From NCBI GenBank assembly GCA_965248545.1, contig OZ252110.1, forward strand, positions 3,162,001-3,226,000: 64,000 nt of DNA, given 5' to 3'. Of this stretch, positions 45,522-55,144 are shown in pieces (the first letter of the stretch is position 1; the number at the start of each line of letters is the position of its first letter). This DNA is from Alteromonas_E sp965248545 (GTDB taxonomy: Bacteria; Pseudomonadota; Gammaproteobacteria; Enterobacterales; Alteromonadaceae). The translations under genes were made by a program, and so were the position numbers. Below the pieces are notes generated by a model that searched no databases, was not told the DNA's origin, and saw only the letters and a list, made by a program, of their open reading frames with translations.

Positions 45522-46898
45522 ATGCATTTCATCGCAAAGTCGAATAGGTTTTTCTCCAGCGCCAGGCTTGTTACTGCTCTGTTTTTCGCTTGCATGTCGA
45601 TTATTGACGCAGTACATGCGAATCCTCATGTGTCATCTAACCCACACGTATTGATCACTAAAACGAGTCAAGGTGATTGGTCAGTGACTTATAGCACTGA
45701 TATGCCCGTCAACAAAATCGTGTTTATGCGTAATCCCGACACATCGAGAACGAGTCGCTGGTCGCCACTCGATAAGGAAATGATGCTTGCCGTTGACGAG
45801 AAGGGCGCAGAATATATTGCCAGAAAAGATGGCAATGCCTTTGATCAGGTAAGCTTGTCTTTGACGCCAAGTTATACGCATTTAACTAAAGACTATGCAC
45901 CGTTTTCACCTTTTTCTGATGGCGGGCATCTCAGCCATAGTGGGCGATACTTCGCATGTGTGAATACGTGTGAAAACGTCAAAAATGAGTAGCAGATAAA
46001 TGTTCAAGCCCCACCAGGCGAACACATCATAGTGAATGGTGCTGTATATTATAAGCCGATTAACTGGGTAGATTCTGATAGTGGTCGCAATTTCTATGTT
46101 GGCAAACAAAGCCCCGTCGAAGGAGATTCCTTTATTGCGTTGGTTGATGAGCAACTGCCCAACATTCTTAAAGATAATTTGACTGAGCAATTGCCAAAAT
46201 TAATGCAGTATTTTGAGTCGAAACTCGGCATAGCGAAAGGTCCCAAGCCTATGTTGTTTGCCTCTTACTCAAACAAACCAGGCTCTAGCTCTCAAGGTGG
46301 AACGTTACCCGACCAAATTTTCATGCATTGGGATTTTGACGATTTAGACGAGCGCGTAAAATCACGAGAGTATGTGTACCAAACCCTGTGGTTTTATGCC
46401 CACGAGGCAGCGCACTTTTTTCAAAAAGGCCCAACCGGCGAGGCATTATTTGGTGCACCTGAGCACTCTTGGATCCATGAAGGGGGGGCCGAATGGATGG
46501 CAAAGATCGCGTTGAGTGAGCTCTTTCCTGACATGCTCTCCTATATACAAAAAAAAGAAACACAACTTCAGCAGCAATGTGAGGAGGGGTTGACCCAAAC
46601 GTCTCTGATTAAGGCTGCCGACCTTGGACTGTTTCGTCTGCATTACAGCTGTGGCTATTTTGTGCATCGAGTATTGGCTGCCGATATTCAACGGACATCA
46701 GAAGGTAAATTGAGCACTTTTGACATGTGGTTGCAATTTGGAGATGTAAGCGTGAAGTCTGACGCAACATCTGTGGTGAACTTTTGGACCGCTGTTGAAC
46801 CGCTCATTCCACCGCCAAGATTTAAATTATTGAAACCTGCGTTGGAGAACCCGCATAGCACTACAGCAGATTTTTGGCGAGGCGTTTCATTTCACTGA
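45522..46898 (+). pseudogene. Gluzincin-like metallopeptidase gene interrupted by an in-frame stop
   Basis: One reading frame runs from the ATG at 45522 to 46898 (458 codons before the stop) but holds a TAG at 45990-45992. The part before it has a signal peptide (about 1-34, ending VHA) and a beta-rich domain; the part after it continues directly (VQAPPGEHIIVNGAVYYKP). It contains the zinc motif HEAAH and, 23 residues after its second His, Glu in WIHEGGAEWMA, the gluzincin pattern of M1/M61-type peptidases. The rest of the frame is well kept. Either a recent nonsense mutation, a sequencing error or read-through explains it. The fragments would be 156 residues and at most 288 residues. The substrate is unknown. 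Confidence 0.75.
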
Positions 46899-46935
46899 GA
46901 TTTTCTAAGTCATGAACAGCGTTTAAAACCATCTT

Positions 46936-46962
46936 TTATTTACGACAGTTCGTCGTAAATAA
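46936..46962. other. Perfect 11-bp stem-loop
   Basis: TTATTTACGAC (46936-46946) and GTCGTAAATAA (46952-46962) around a 5-base loop. It lies between the broken metallopeptidase gene and the Zur-like site. No clear T tract; it could be a 3' end or a binding site. Confidence 0.5.
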
Positions 46963-46998
46963 CACGCAATTTACCAGCAAACATACTCAGTCATCAGG

Positions 46999-47013
46999 GG
47001 TTATGTTATAACA
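46999..47013. promoter_or_regulatory. Zur-like box upstream of the M3 peptidase
   Basis: GGTTATGTTATAACA, 13 of 15 matches to TGTTATA-N-TATAACA, 66 bp before the ATG of the M3 peptidase gene. This is the weakest of three such sites in the region. Confidence 0.45.
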
Positions 47014-47079
47014 AACTGTTTTGCGATTAAGCATCAACAAACACGACACAGACAGATCATAACAACTAGAGGGTAACCC

Positions 47080-49257
47080 ATGTTAACCAACCGTCCCCAA
47101 TCTCTGGCCACTGCTGCTGCAATTGCTGCGCTGCTAGCTGCCGGCGGGTGTTCTAAGCAAAATGAACAAGCGGTCACTGAAGCACCTGCACAAGCTGAAA
47201 CACCGATTGAAGAGACTGTAGCTACTGCAACAAATCCATTCTTTGAAGACTGGGACACACCATTTGGTGCACCACCGTTTTCGAAGATTAAAACTGAACA
47301 CTTCTTGCCTGCGTTTGAAAAAGCGATGGCAGACCATCAGCAAGAGATTGATGCCATCGCAAATGCAGACAGCGTTCCGAGCTTTGCCAATACGATAGAG
47401 CAAATGGAGCTTTCTGGCGCTGAGTTGACCCGTGTTGCGCGCGTCTTCTTCAATTTGACCGGCACTGAATCGAGCGACGAGCTACAAGCGTTACAGCGCG
47501 AAATCTCGCCTAAAATGACGCGTCATAGTAACAAAATTCAGATGAATGAGGCGCTGTTTAAGCGCATAAAAGCGGTCTATGACGAACGCAATACTGCGAA
47601 TCTTGACGCCGAACAACTAAGGCTATTGGAGCGCATTTATGAAGGCTTTGTCCGTTCAGGTGCGAATTTAACGGACGAGGCTAGGGCTCGTTTGGCAGAG
47701 ATCAACGAAAGAGTCTCAGTCCTGACGACAACTTTCAGCCAAAATCAGCTCAACGACACACGTGAATTCGTGATGGTACTTGAGGAGTCTGACTTAGTGG
47801 GTCTTCCACAGACCTCGATTGATGCTGCAGCCGCTCAAGCTAACTCGCGTGATTTACCTGGCAAATATGTCATTACATTGCAACGCTCCAGTGTTGAGCC
47901 ATTTTTACAATTTTCTGAACGCCGTGACTTAAGAGAGCAGGCCTTCAATGGTTGGGCAAAACGCGGTGATAACGATAATGAATACGACAATAAGGCGATC
48001 GTGTCAGAAATCGTCAAACTTCGAGCAGAGCGCGCAAAACTGCTCGGTTACAAACATCACTCTGACTACGTGCTGTCGAACACGATGGCTGAAACGCCTG
48101 AAGCCGCCATGGAGCTGTTGACCAAAGTTTGGCAACCTGCGGTCGAAAAGGCCACGCAAGAAAAAGAGTGGATCTTGGAGTTGATGAGAGAAGAAGGCGC
48201 TGAGCACGAGTTTGCTGCGTGGGATTGGCGTTATTACGCCGAGAAAGTACGCAAAGCTCGCTTCGATCTCGATCAAGCTGAGATCGCCCAATATTTCGAA
48301 CTTAACAACATGATTGAGGCGCAATTCTACGTTGCGAATCGCCTGTTTGGATTGACGTTCGAAGAGCGCAACGATATCCCGGTCTATAACCCTGTCGTTC
48401 GTGTTTGGGAAGTCAAAGACGCTGAGGGTAACTCAATCGGCCTATTCTTTGGTGATTACTACGCCCGTTCGACAAAGCGCTCAGGTGCTTGGATGAGTGC
48501 GTTTAGAACTCAGCAAAAACTTGCGGGTGACGTTAAGCCTTTGATTATCAATAATATGAACTTGAACAAGCCGGCTGAAGGCGAGCCAACGTTGATGAGT
48601 TTCTCTGACGCGACGACGTTGTTTCATGAATTTGGTCACGCCCTGCATGGCTTGCTATCAAACGTGACTTACCCGACCCTTGCAGGGACGAGTGTGCCAC
48701 GAGACTGGGTTGAATTCCCAGCGCAGTTGTATGAACACTTCATTGAACAGCCGTATATGCTAAACAAGTTTGCACGTCATTATGAGACTGGCGAGCCGAT
48801 GCCTGAAGCGTTAATCGAGCGCATTAAGAATGCCAGCACGTTTAATCAAGGCTTCGCAACGGTTGAGTACACGGCTTCTGCACTTGTTGATATGGCGTAT
48901 CACAGCTTAACTGAAGCAAACGACATTAACGTGACGGAGTTTGAAAACAAAATCCTAACCGAATACGGTAAACCCGACGAAATCATCATGCGTCACCGCA
49001 GTACACACTTCGGGCATATATTTGCGGGTGGATACCACTCAGCATATTACGCTTACATGTGGTCTGAGATCCTCGATGCAGATGGTTTTGATGCGTTCGT
49101 CGAAGCCAATAATATCTTTGATCCAGATACTGCTAAACGTCTCTATGACTTTATCTATAGTCGCGGTGATACGTTAAATTACCTCGATGCATATACCGGT
49201 TTTAGAGGCAGAGCGCCTACAACGGATGCGCTGCTGCGCAATCGTGGATTTGATTAA
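47080..49257 (+). CDS. M3-family peptidase lipoprotein (Dcp-like)
   Basis: A 725-residue zinc peptidase of the M3 (thimet/oligopeptidase, dipeptidyl carboxypeptidase) family. The lipobox LLAAGGC gives lipidated Cys24, so it is anchored in the envelope instead of cytoplasmic. The N-terminal half is helical (PAFEKAMADHQQEIDAIAN, SNTMAETPEAAMELL). The active site DATTLFHEFGHALHGLLS has HEFGH, and the third ligand Glu follows in DWVEFPAQLYEH. It degrades oligopeptides. A Zur-like box upstream suggests a zinc link. It is closed by a terminator at 49272. Confidence 0.93.
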   Translation: MLTNRPQSLATAAAIAALLAAGGCSKQNEQAVTEAPAQAETPIEETVATATNPFFEDWDTPFGAPPFSKIKTEHFLPAFEKAMADHQQEIDAIANADSVPSFANTIEQMELSGAELTRVARVFFNLTGTESSDELQALQREISPKMTRHSNKIQMNEALFKRIKAVYDERNTANLDAEQLRLLERIYEGFVRSGANLTDEARARLAEINERVSVLTTTFSQNQLNDTREFVMVLEESDLVGLPQTSIDAAAAQANSRDLPGKYVITLQRSSVEPFLQFSERRDLREQAFNGWAKRGDNDNEYDNKAIVSEIVKLRAERAKLLGYKHHSDYVLSNTMAETPEAAMELLTKVWQPAVEKATQEKEWILELMREEGAEHEFAAWDWRYYAEKVRKARFDLDQAEIAQYFELNNMIEAQFYVANRLFGLTFEERNDIPVYNPVVRVWEVKDAEGNSIGLFFGDYYARSTKRSGAWMSAFRTQQKLAGDVKPLIINNMNLNKPAEGEPTLMSFSDATTLFHEFGHALHGLLSNVTYPTLAGTSVPRDWVEFPAQLYEHFIEQPYMLNKFARHYETGEPMPEALIERIKNASTFNQGFATVEYTASALVDMAYHSLTEANDINVTEFENKILTEYGKPDEIIMRHRSTHFGHIFAGGYHSAYYAYMWSEILDADGFDAFVEANNIFDPDTAKRLYDFIYSRGDTLNYLDAYTGFRGRAPTTDALLRNRGFD

Positions 49258-49271
49258 TCAATAAACCGACA

Positions 49272-49297
49272 AGGCCTGCAAATGCAGGCCTTTTTTT
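49272..49297 (+). terminator. Terminator after the M3 peptidase
   Basis: AGGCCTGC (49272-49279) pairs with GCAGGCCT (49284-49291), followed by a T run to 49297. Confidence 0.93.
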
Positions 49298-49325
49298 ATT
49301 CGGAGCCGTTTGATTTAGGGTCTAT

Positions 49326-50783
49326 CTAGTTTAATGCAACGGTAACCCACACCAGTCGGTGGTCAGAAGATACCTCTTTGTCAGTACCGCGTTTACCGAT
49401 ACGCGCATCATTAAACAACAATCTTCCTGATTCACCATCAGCTTTCCAGAAAACACCTGAATCTACAACGTTAAGATCAGCTGAAGGCACACTGTAGTCA
49501 GCGCGAGTACCAAATGTGGCTGTACGTGTTTGAGGGTAGGGATGTTCTCGGCGATTTGGCTCCTGGATACCGCCACTGGATGTTGGTATATGTTGACCGT
49601 CGACAGCGGCTACGTCTTGATGGACCCTATGGTGATTCATGAGATGCTGTATACCATTAAAGCGAGTATCGGTTGTGGTTCCATGCATAGTGTCAGCATT
49701 TAAATCCCCCATAATAACGAAGCTTTCACCAGTGAAACCGCCGCGTTGGCCATTATCATCATAAAGGTCTGCATGGCCATTGAGGTAATGCAGCCACAGC
49801 GCATTTTCATCACTGTTGCGGTATTTATTGTTATCGCTGACTGTATCAAAAGCGGGGGGCGTCGGGTGTGACATTAACGCGTGAATGACCTTAACGCCCG
49901 TTTTCGTTGGAATTAAGATCGGCGCATCGACATGGTTTTTGGAAGATAATCGAAGGTTCTGCCATTCTTCTTCTGAAAACCAATTATCACCACACTGCAT
50001 CGATTCAGGTATCGCTCGGTCGCCGCTACAGCGGTTTATGACCGGCATCGTTGTACTGGGTAAATCCTTTCTTCTAAATGTTTGGAATGTGCGCGTATTT
50101 TCGACGTCGATTTCGTAGCGAGACATTAGCGCGAATGCATAATGCCCATGGTAAAAACCAAAACCATGTGCATCGTTCGGATCTTCTGGGTCATAACCAT
50201 TGTTAGCCAAGTCCATTTCAGCAGGGAGCCCTGTATTTGTCGCATAGTTTTGTACATATGGGTAGTGAATAGGTTGCTGTATATCGCCGCCATCGACGCT
50301 GTTAAGGCTTTGTCCAATGGCAAGGTAATTGGCTTGAAAGCCATTTAGTGCGCGGTAATCTTGTCCTTCGCCATCGTTATTAAACTCATTCAGTAGCAAC
50401 ACATCTGGGCGCACAGTTTGAATAATTGCAGCGACATTTCTAATTTGGATAATGCGTTCAGCGAGTCGTTTCTGCTCTTCCCCTAAAGCGCCTTTTTGCC
50501 AGTCTTCAACAAGCGCTTGCTGCTGTTCAAAGGGCACGTTCATATAGTTCACCCACTGTTCAAAATGCTCAGTAGGGTCACCGTCATGAGCAAAAGATAC
50601 ATTAAAAGATGCGAAAGTAACTCGTTGTTCGGACTGCATGTTTTGTGGTCTGACAGATGCGCATGAAACGGTGGAAAGCAAAATCGTCATTACCAGACAA
50701 ACTAACCTCGGGGGCGAATTTGACCGCAATGGTGAAATATGAAATCGGTTGAGCAGTAGCGGTATAAAAAGTTCATTTTTCAT
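49326..50783 (-). CDS. Secreted endonuclease/exonuclease/phosphatase family protein
   Basis: A 485-residue protein of the DNase I-like (EEP) superfamily. The signals of the fold are FASFNVSFAHDGD (Asn), VLLLNEFNNDGEGQ (Glu), VIMGDLNADTM (Asp/Asn) and the C-terminal SSDHRLVW (Asp-His). A hydrophobic segment ends LLSTVSC near residue 41, a possible lipobox, so it is exported. It could be a nuclease or a phosphodiesterase. Its 5' end is divergent from the MerC-like gene, and the shared region holds a Zur-like box, so zinc-controlled phosphate or nucleic-acid scavenging is possible. Confidence 0.85.
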   Translation of the reverse strand: MKNELFIPLLLNRFHISPLRSNSPPRLVCLVMTILLSTVSCASVRPQNMQSEQRVTFASFNVSFAHDGDPTEHFEQWVNYMNVPFEQQQALVEDWQKGALGEEQKRLAERIIQIRNVAAIIQTVRPDVLLLNEFNNDGEGQDYRALNGFQANYLAIGQSLNSVDGGDIQQPIHYPYVQNYATNTGLPAEMDLANNGYDPEDPNDAHGFGFYHGHYAFALMSRYEIDVENTRTFQTFRRKDLPSTTMPVINRCSGDRAIPESMQCGDNWFSEEEWQNLRLSSKNHVDAPILIPTKTGVKVIHALMSHPTPPAFDTVSDNNKYRNSDENALWLHYLNGHADLYDDNGQRGGFTGESFVIMGDLNADTMHGTTTDTRFNGIQHLMNHHRVHQDVAAVDGQHIPTSSGGIQEPNRREHPYPQTRTATFGTRADYSVPSADLNVVDSGVFWKADGESGRLLFNDARIGKRGTDKEVSSDHRLVWVTVALN

Positions 50784-50825
50784 AAATATTATTCGTTGCG
50801 AGTGTGTTTATGTTTATCTCGTTAT

Positions 50826-50840
50826 TGTTATGTTATAACA
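50826..50840. promoter_or_regulatory. Zur-like box in the divergent region
   Basis: TGTTATGTTATAACA, 14 of 15 matches to TGTTATA-N-TATAACA; it also lies in a perfect 16-bp palindrome (50828-50843). It is 57 bp before the merC-like ATG and 43 bp before the EEP-family start, so it may control both. Confidence 0.65.
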
Positions 50841-50896
50841 TAATGTAAATTGAAATATTTCATTCCATAGCGTGATTTTAAGCAGAGGTTGTTGGA

Positions 50897-51304
50897 ATGA
50901 CAAAAACAAATGGATCGACAATGAGATTACAACACACTGGCGATAGAGCTGCTATTGCTTTATCACTCCTGTGTATAGTGCACTGTATTTTATTACCTAT
51001 CTTGGTATTGGTGTTGCCTGCCGTAACGTTTTTGGCCGCTGTAGACAATGAGCTTGTCCACGGAGCAATGCTTTTAGTGGCTGTTCCTATTAGTGTTTTA
51101 GCGATGTATTCGGGGTATCACAAGCACAAAGTGACCAGTGTCGTAGGTTCGACTCTCGCTGGTATTTTGGTGCTGATCAGTGCGTTTTTTCTGCACGAGG
51201 TCATTGGTGATATTGCCGAGGCGGGTTTGACTGTTTTGGGATCTGTATTATTGGCTTCTGGCCACCTAAGGAATTATCGCTTGAGTAATATGGCGCGAGC
51301 GTGA
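50897..51304 (+). CDS. MerC-like membrane protein
   Basis: A 135-residue inner-membrane protein with four helices. The first helix holds the MerC-type metal motif CIVHC (Cys26, Cys30) in LLCIVHCILLPILVLVLP; later segments are HGAMLLVAVPISVLAMYSGYH and two more hydrophobic stretches. MerC domains transport mercury, but many chromosomal copies sit in Zur regulons and are thought to handle zinc. No other mer genes are present, and it converges with a COG0523 GTPase gene, with only 3 bp between the stop codons. Confidence 0.85.
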   Translation: MTKTNGSTMRLQHTGDRAAIALSLLCIVHCILLPILVLVLPAVTFLAAVDNELVHGAMLLVAVPISVLAMYSGYHKHKVTSVVGSTLAGILVLISAFFLHEVIGDIAEAGLTVLGSVLLASGHLRNYRLSNMARA

Positions 51305-51307
51305 GGC

Positions 51308-52513
51308 TTAACCACCCCAAGGAGGAAATGGATCTGGCAACCTGGCCCACGCTTTGCGGCCCTCAAGGACCTGCTCCTCTGTTAAAAGACAAGCATTCAG
51401 TCGGTTAATAATGTCTTCTTTATTTAAGCCTTGTCCGATGAAAACCAATTCTTGACGCATGTCACCGAACGGTTCAACCCATTGGTCTCGAATAGCCGCT
51501 AAGTACTCAGGATCCTCCGGCCATTGATCTCGGGGTACAGCGTTCCAGAATAAACCGGCTGCACCATATCTAGCCATGCCGCCGGCCTGACTCCAACTGC
51601 CAGCAAAGTGAGGACGCGTCGCAAGCCAAAAGAAGCCCTTTGAACGAATCAGTTTACCGGCAATATCTTTGTTATGTATAAAGTCATAAAACTTCTGCGG
51701 TGCAAATGGTCGCCTCGCTTCATAAACAAAGCTACTAATCCCAAACTCTTCAGTCTCGGGGACATGTTCGCCCCGAAGCTCTTTCAGCCAGCCAGGTGCT
51801 TGCTGAGCCTTTTCAAAACTAAATTTTTGTGTTGCCAATACTTGTTTCAGGGGAACATTACCGTGTGAAACTGATACTTGTTCTGCCTCAGTATTCAGTG
51901 TGCTGAGAATACTCTTTAAACGTTCCAGCTCAGTGGCAGACACTAAATCGGTTTTATTGATCAGGATGACGTCGGCAAACTCTACTTGCTCAACCAACAG
52001 ATCGGCAACGCTCCGTTCATCTTCTTCACCTAGGCTCTGGCCCACGTCTTGGAGTGATTTTGCCTGATCGTAATCGGTTAAAAAATTCATTGCATCGACG
52101 ACCGTAACCATGGTGTCTAGTTTTGCAACGTCTGACAGACTAATTCCGTCTTCGTCTGCAAACGTAAAGGTTTCTGCTACCGGCAATGGTTCAGAAATTC
52201 CTGTGGATTCGATAACTAAGTAGTCATATCGGCCTTCGTTTGCTAGACGGGTGATTTCTTCAAGTAAATCCTCGCGAAGTGTGCAGCAAATACAGCCATT
52301 GCTCATTTCGACGAGTTTTTCTTCGGCGCGGTTAAAACTGATTTCGCTCTGTACTGTGGAAGCGTCGATGTTTATCTCGCTCATATCATTAACGATAACC
52401 GCGACTTTTAAACCATCTCGATTGTGCAAAATATGATTCAGAACGGTTGTTTTTCCAGCACCTAAGAAACCAGACAGAACGGTGACAGGTAGTTTGTTCG
52501 AAGCTTTACTCAT
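51308..52513 (-). CDS. COG0523 (CobW/ZigA-like) metallochaperone GTPase
   Basis: A 401-residue G3E-family GTPase. The Walker A motif GFLGAGKT is at 15-22, the metal site GCICC at 73-77 gives three Cys, and the G-domain motifs ESTGISEP and NKTDL follow. The C-terminal CobW_C domain starts near residue 250 (EFGISSFVYEARRPFAPQKFYDFI). COG0523 proteins deliver zinc or cobalt; the Zur box 44 bp upstream points to zinc. The ATG at 52513 was preferred to a TTG at 52534 because the GTPase fold starts there. Confidence 0.92.
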   Translation of the reverse strand: MSKASNKLPVTVLSGFLGAGKTTVLNHILHNRDGLKVAVIVNDMSEINIDASTVQSEISFNRAEEKLVEMSNGCICCTLREDLLEEITRLANEGRYDYLVIESTGISEPLPVAETFTFADEDGISLSDVAKLDTMVTVVDAMNFLTDYDQAKSLQDVGQSLGEEDERSVADLLVEQVEFADVILINKTDLVSATELERLKSILSTLNTEAEQVSVSHGNVPLKQVLATQKFSFEKAQQAPGWLKELRGEHVPETEEFGISSFVYEARRPFAPQKFYDFIHNKDIAGKLIRSKGFFWLATRPHFAGSWSQAGGMARYGAAGLFWNAVPRDQWPEDPEYLAAIRDQWVEPFGDMRQELVFIGQGLNKEDIINRLNACLLTEEQVLEGRKAWARLPDPFPPWGG

Positions 52514-52552
52514 AATCAGTACTCGCCACAGCAAGGAAAATTGATAACGGAT

Positions 52553-52574
52553 GAAATGTTATAATATAACAGTT
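52553..52574. promoter_or_regulatory. Zur box upstream of the COG0523 gene
   Basis: GAAATGTTATAATATAACA is in place, with a perfect core TGTTATA-A-TATAACA at 52557-52571. This matches the E. coli Zur consensus very closely. It lies 44 bp before the ATG on the minus strand. Confidence 0.85.
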
Positions 52575-52651
52575 GTGTTTGGATGCAACACGACATTGAC
52601 TCCGTCAATTTTGTGGTGTTGTCAATAATGTTAGGGAGTAGTAGTTGAAAG

Positions 52652-52686
52652 CGACAGCACTTCAATTAAGCAGTGGAGTGCTGTCG
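52652..52686. other. 13-bp stem-loop between COG0523 and sulP
   Basis: CGACAGCACTTCA (52652-52664) pairs with TGGAGTGCTGTCG (52674-52686), one G-U included. It follows the sulP stop on the minus strand. The U run is missing, so its role as a terminator is not certain. Confidence 0.55.
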
Positions 52687-52734
52687 ATGACAAGACATTT
52701 CAAAAACGCAATGGCAAGAGGGCTCGAGATTGAA

Positions 52735-54399
52735 TTAGGTTGACTGCTTGTCCTTGCGTTCTAAATACTTAACTGCGCGCTCCAGCGCCGTTGTCCGATC
52801 GGTAACGAAAGCTTCGTCCATCAGCAGATCTTGCAAGCCCATACGTTTCAGCTTTTCACGCTCTTGTTCGCTCTGCATCACGATATACACTATTTTCCCG
52901 AAGTCTTTTGCTTCTTTCACAACATTCTCAATGGAGAGTGAAATTGTGTCGTCTAACAGTGAAACCTCACTCAGATCGATAATTACGATTTCGTGATCGG
53001 CTATCTCTGTACGTTCTCTGGCTAGCGCTTTTGATACACCAAATATCATTGCGCCACTTAAGTAGAAAAACAAAATACGGCCGTCCGCCATATTCAACAG
53101 GCGTTTTTGTTCCCGGCTCAGCGGTAATTTGTCATCCATGTCGCTGATGGCTCGAATATTCTTTGCTTGGCTAGCACTGAGCTTTTCAATGGTGATGACA
53201 TTCGCGACAAACACGCCGATGCCTACAGCGACGATCAAATCAACAAATACAGTCAAAAGCATTACTGCATACATGATCATTGTTGAGTGGAATGACACGC
53301 GGTGGGCGCGTTTGATAAAACTCCAGTCGAGAATATCTACACCAACTTTGACCGCAATGCCCGCCAACACTGCCAATGGTATGTTGCCGATTAAAGATGC
53401 GGCTCCGAAAATTGCAACAACAAGCACAGCCACCCTGGTAACACCTGATAAAGGTGTTCGTGCACCACTTTGGATATTGACGACAGTACCCATAGTTGCC
53501 CCGGCGCCCGGTAGCCCTCCAAAAAGTCCTGAAGCGATGTTGCCCATACCTTGACCGATGAGTTCTTTGTCTGATTTATGCTCTGAACGAGTCAGATTGT
53601 CGGCAATAACCGAGGTAAGCATCGAGTCAATGCAACCCAACATCCCTAACACTAGTGCGTCGACCAACATTTCCTGAAACTGAGCAGCTGAAAAACTAGG
53701 TAAGACAAAGGAAGGGAGGCTCGCATTAATTTCGCCGATTCTCTGGATGTCGTCATAGTCAAACACGAACACAGAAATAAGTGACACGATGACTAACGCA
53801 TAGAGTTGAGGAGGCACTGTCTTCTTGAGACGCTGTGGGGTAAAAAACAAGATGCAAAGTGTTAGAAGGGCTAGGAGCAGCTCGCTAATATTAACGTTAC
53901 TGAGTAGTTCGGGTAGATTCGACAAGGTTCCAATAACCCCGCCAGCAGGCGCAGATTGGCCTATCAACGGTGCAAACTGAATTATAATGAGGATGCAGCC
54001 AATACCGGACATAAACCCCGATATAACGCTGTAAGGCATTAGGGTTATATATTTACCGAGCTTAAGCATGCCAAAGGCAATTTGTATCACGCCGGCCATC
54101 ATAACCACGGTGAATGCCATCGCTAGACCGTTGTCGGGGTTGTCGGCGATCAAGGTGGTGACAACCGCCGCCATGACAACCGTCATGGGTCCTGTGGGTT
54201 CTGAAATAAGTGTCGGTGTTCCGCCAAACAAAGCAGCAAACAAGCCGACTAGAATAGCACCATATAAACCCGCCTCCGCACCAGCACCTGAAGCGACACC
54301 AAAGGTCAAAGCTAAAGGCAGCGAGACGATCGCAGCAGTAACACCACCAAGCACATCGCCGCGCAAATTTCGGGTATGAAGTTTATTCAATATGGTCAT
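52735..54399 (-). CDS. SulP-family anion transporter with STAS domain
   Basis: A 554-residue inner-membrane transporter. The SulP core (about 1-410) starts with RGDVLGGVTAAIVSLPLALTFGVASGAG and has some 10-14 helices, including GCIDSMLTSVIADNLT and FGGLPGAGATMGTVVNIQSGARTPLSGV. A C-terminal STAS domain (about 430-545) has IVIIDLSEVSLLDDTISLSIENV. Members carry sulfate, bicarbonate or other anions, and the sequence does not decide between them. It stands alone. Confidence 0.9.
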   Translation of the reverse strand: MTILNKLHTRNLRGDVLGGVTAAIVSLPLALTFGVASGAGAEAGLYGAILVGLFAALFGGTPTLISEPTGPMTVVMAAVVTTLIADNPDNGLAMAFTVVMMAGVIQIAFGMLKLGKYITLMPYSVISGFMSGIGCILIIIQFAPLIGQSAPAGGVIGTLSNLPELLSNVNISELLLALLTLCILFFTPQRLKKTVPPQLYALVIVSLISVFVFDYDDIQRIGEINASLPSFVLPSFSAAQFQEMLVDALVLGMLGCIDSMLTSVIADNLTRSEHKSDKELIGQGMGNIASGLFGGLPGAGATMGTVVNIQSGARTPLSGVTRVAVLVVAIFGAASLIGNIPLAVLAGIAVKVGVDILDWSFIKRAHRVSFHSTMIMYAVMLLTVFVDLIVAVGIGVFVANVITIEKLSASQAKNIRAISDMDDKLPLSREQKRLLNMADGRILFFYLSGAMIFGVSKALARERTEIADHEIVIIDLSEVSLLDDTISLSIENVVKEAKDFGKIVYIVMQSEQEREKLKRMGLQDLLMDEAFVTDRTTALERAVKYLERKDKQST

Positions 54400-55144
54400 G
54401 CTTTAATATTTACCGTTATAAATGTTGTTATTTTATGCGCAAATAAACATCAGTGCACGGGCTATTTAACAGCAGTCGTGCGGGGAATTCGTCACAATGA
54501 AGACCGCAAGTATATCAATGGCAAGGCTGACCACAATAGAGGTTTGACTTGGATAACACTGGTAAGACTTTTTGGCGATCCCAACGGCATGCAACTCACC
54601 ACCTCAAAACGTTTCAATTTTTTAATGACTACCGCTCGATTTAGCGCTTCTTGCTCTAGAGATTACGTTGAAAAATTCAATAGTACTTTAGTATTAAGAA
54701 TAAAATATTGTTGTCATATTTTGTTTTTGCTTGCTGTGTAAATATTGGTATTCACACATTTATATTGAATTTAATAGTTCTGCAGTCTTTCACTTCAAAA
54801 ACAGCGACATTTCGGAATAGTGTAGATCGTATTGTAACAATATATTAAAAAAATGGTTGCTTGGCGGAGTGTTTTTTGTTTGCGCCTCAATAGTGATAAA
54901 GGATTGATGCGCTTTATTTCTCATCATTAGTGTCGGTTATTTAATGCTGTTTTAGTCTGAATAAAATATGATCTAATTCAAATTTATTCAAAATATGAAA
55001 ATAAAAAGGAATAAAATATTTCATTTTTATGGCAAAGGGTGGTAGGTTTTGTAGTGAACGGCTAAAAAGCCAACAAAAAAACAAGAAAATGAATCATTCA
55101 ACAACAAGTAGACCAGCAAAACCGAACAAGGAACACTGTCCATT
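54400..55144. other. Long AT-rich region without a recognised gene
   Basis: About 745 bp between the divergent sulP and TonB-receptor genes. It is markedly AT-rich from 54,750 on, with many A and T runs. One open frame of 121 codons (54376-54741) starts inside sulP and reads like noise. The stretch before 55145 probably holds the receptor's promoter and leader, but no clear operator was read. Confidence 0.5.

Noticed and set aside
46032..46898. A separate metallopeptidase gene starting with GTG at 46032
   Set aside because: The frame continues unbroken from the TAG at 45990 and the upstream part supplies the signal peptide, so one interrupted gene explains both parts better.
50897..51304. 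A mercury-resistance gene
   Set aside because: No mer operon partners; the nearby Zur-like box and COG0523 gene point to zinc.
54376..54741. A 121-codon plus-strand open frame between sulP and the TonB receptor
   Set aside because: It starts inside sulP in antisense, has no ribosome site and reads as random composition with no recognisable motif.
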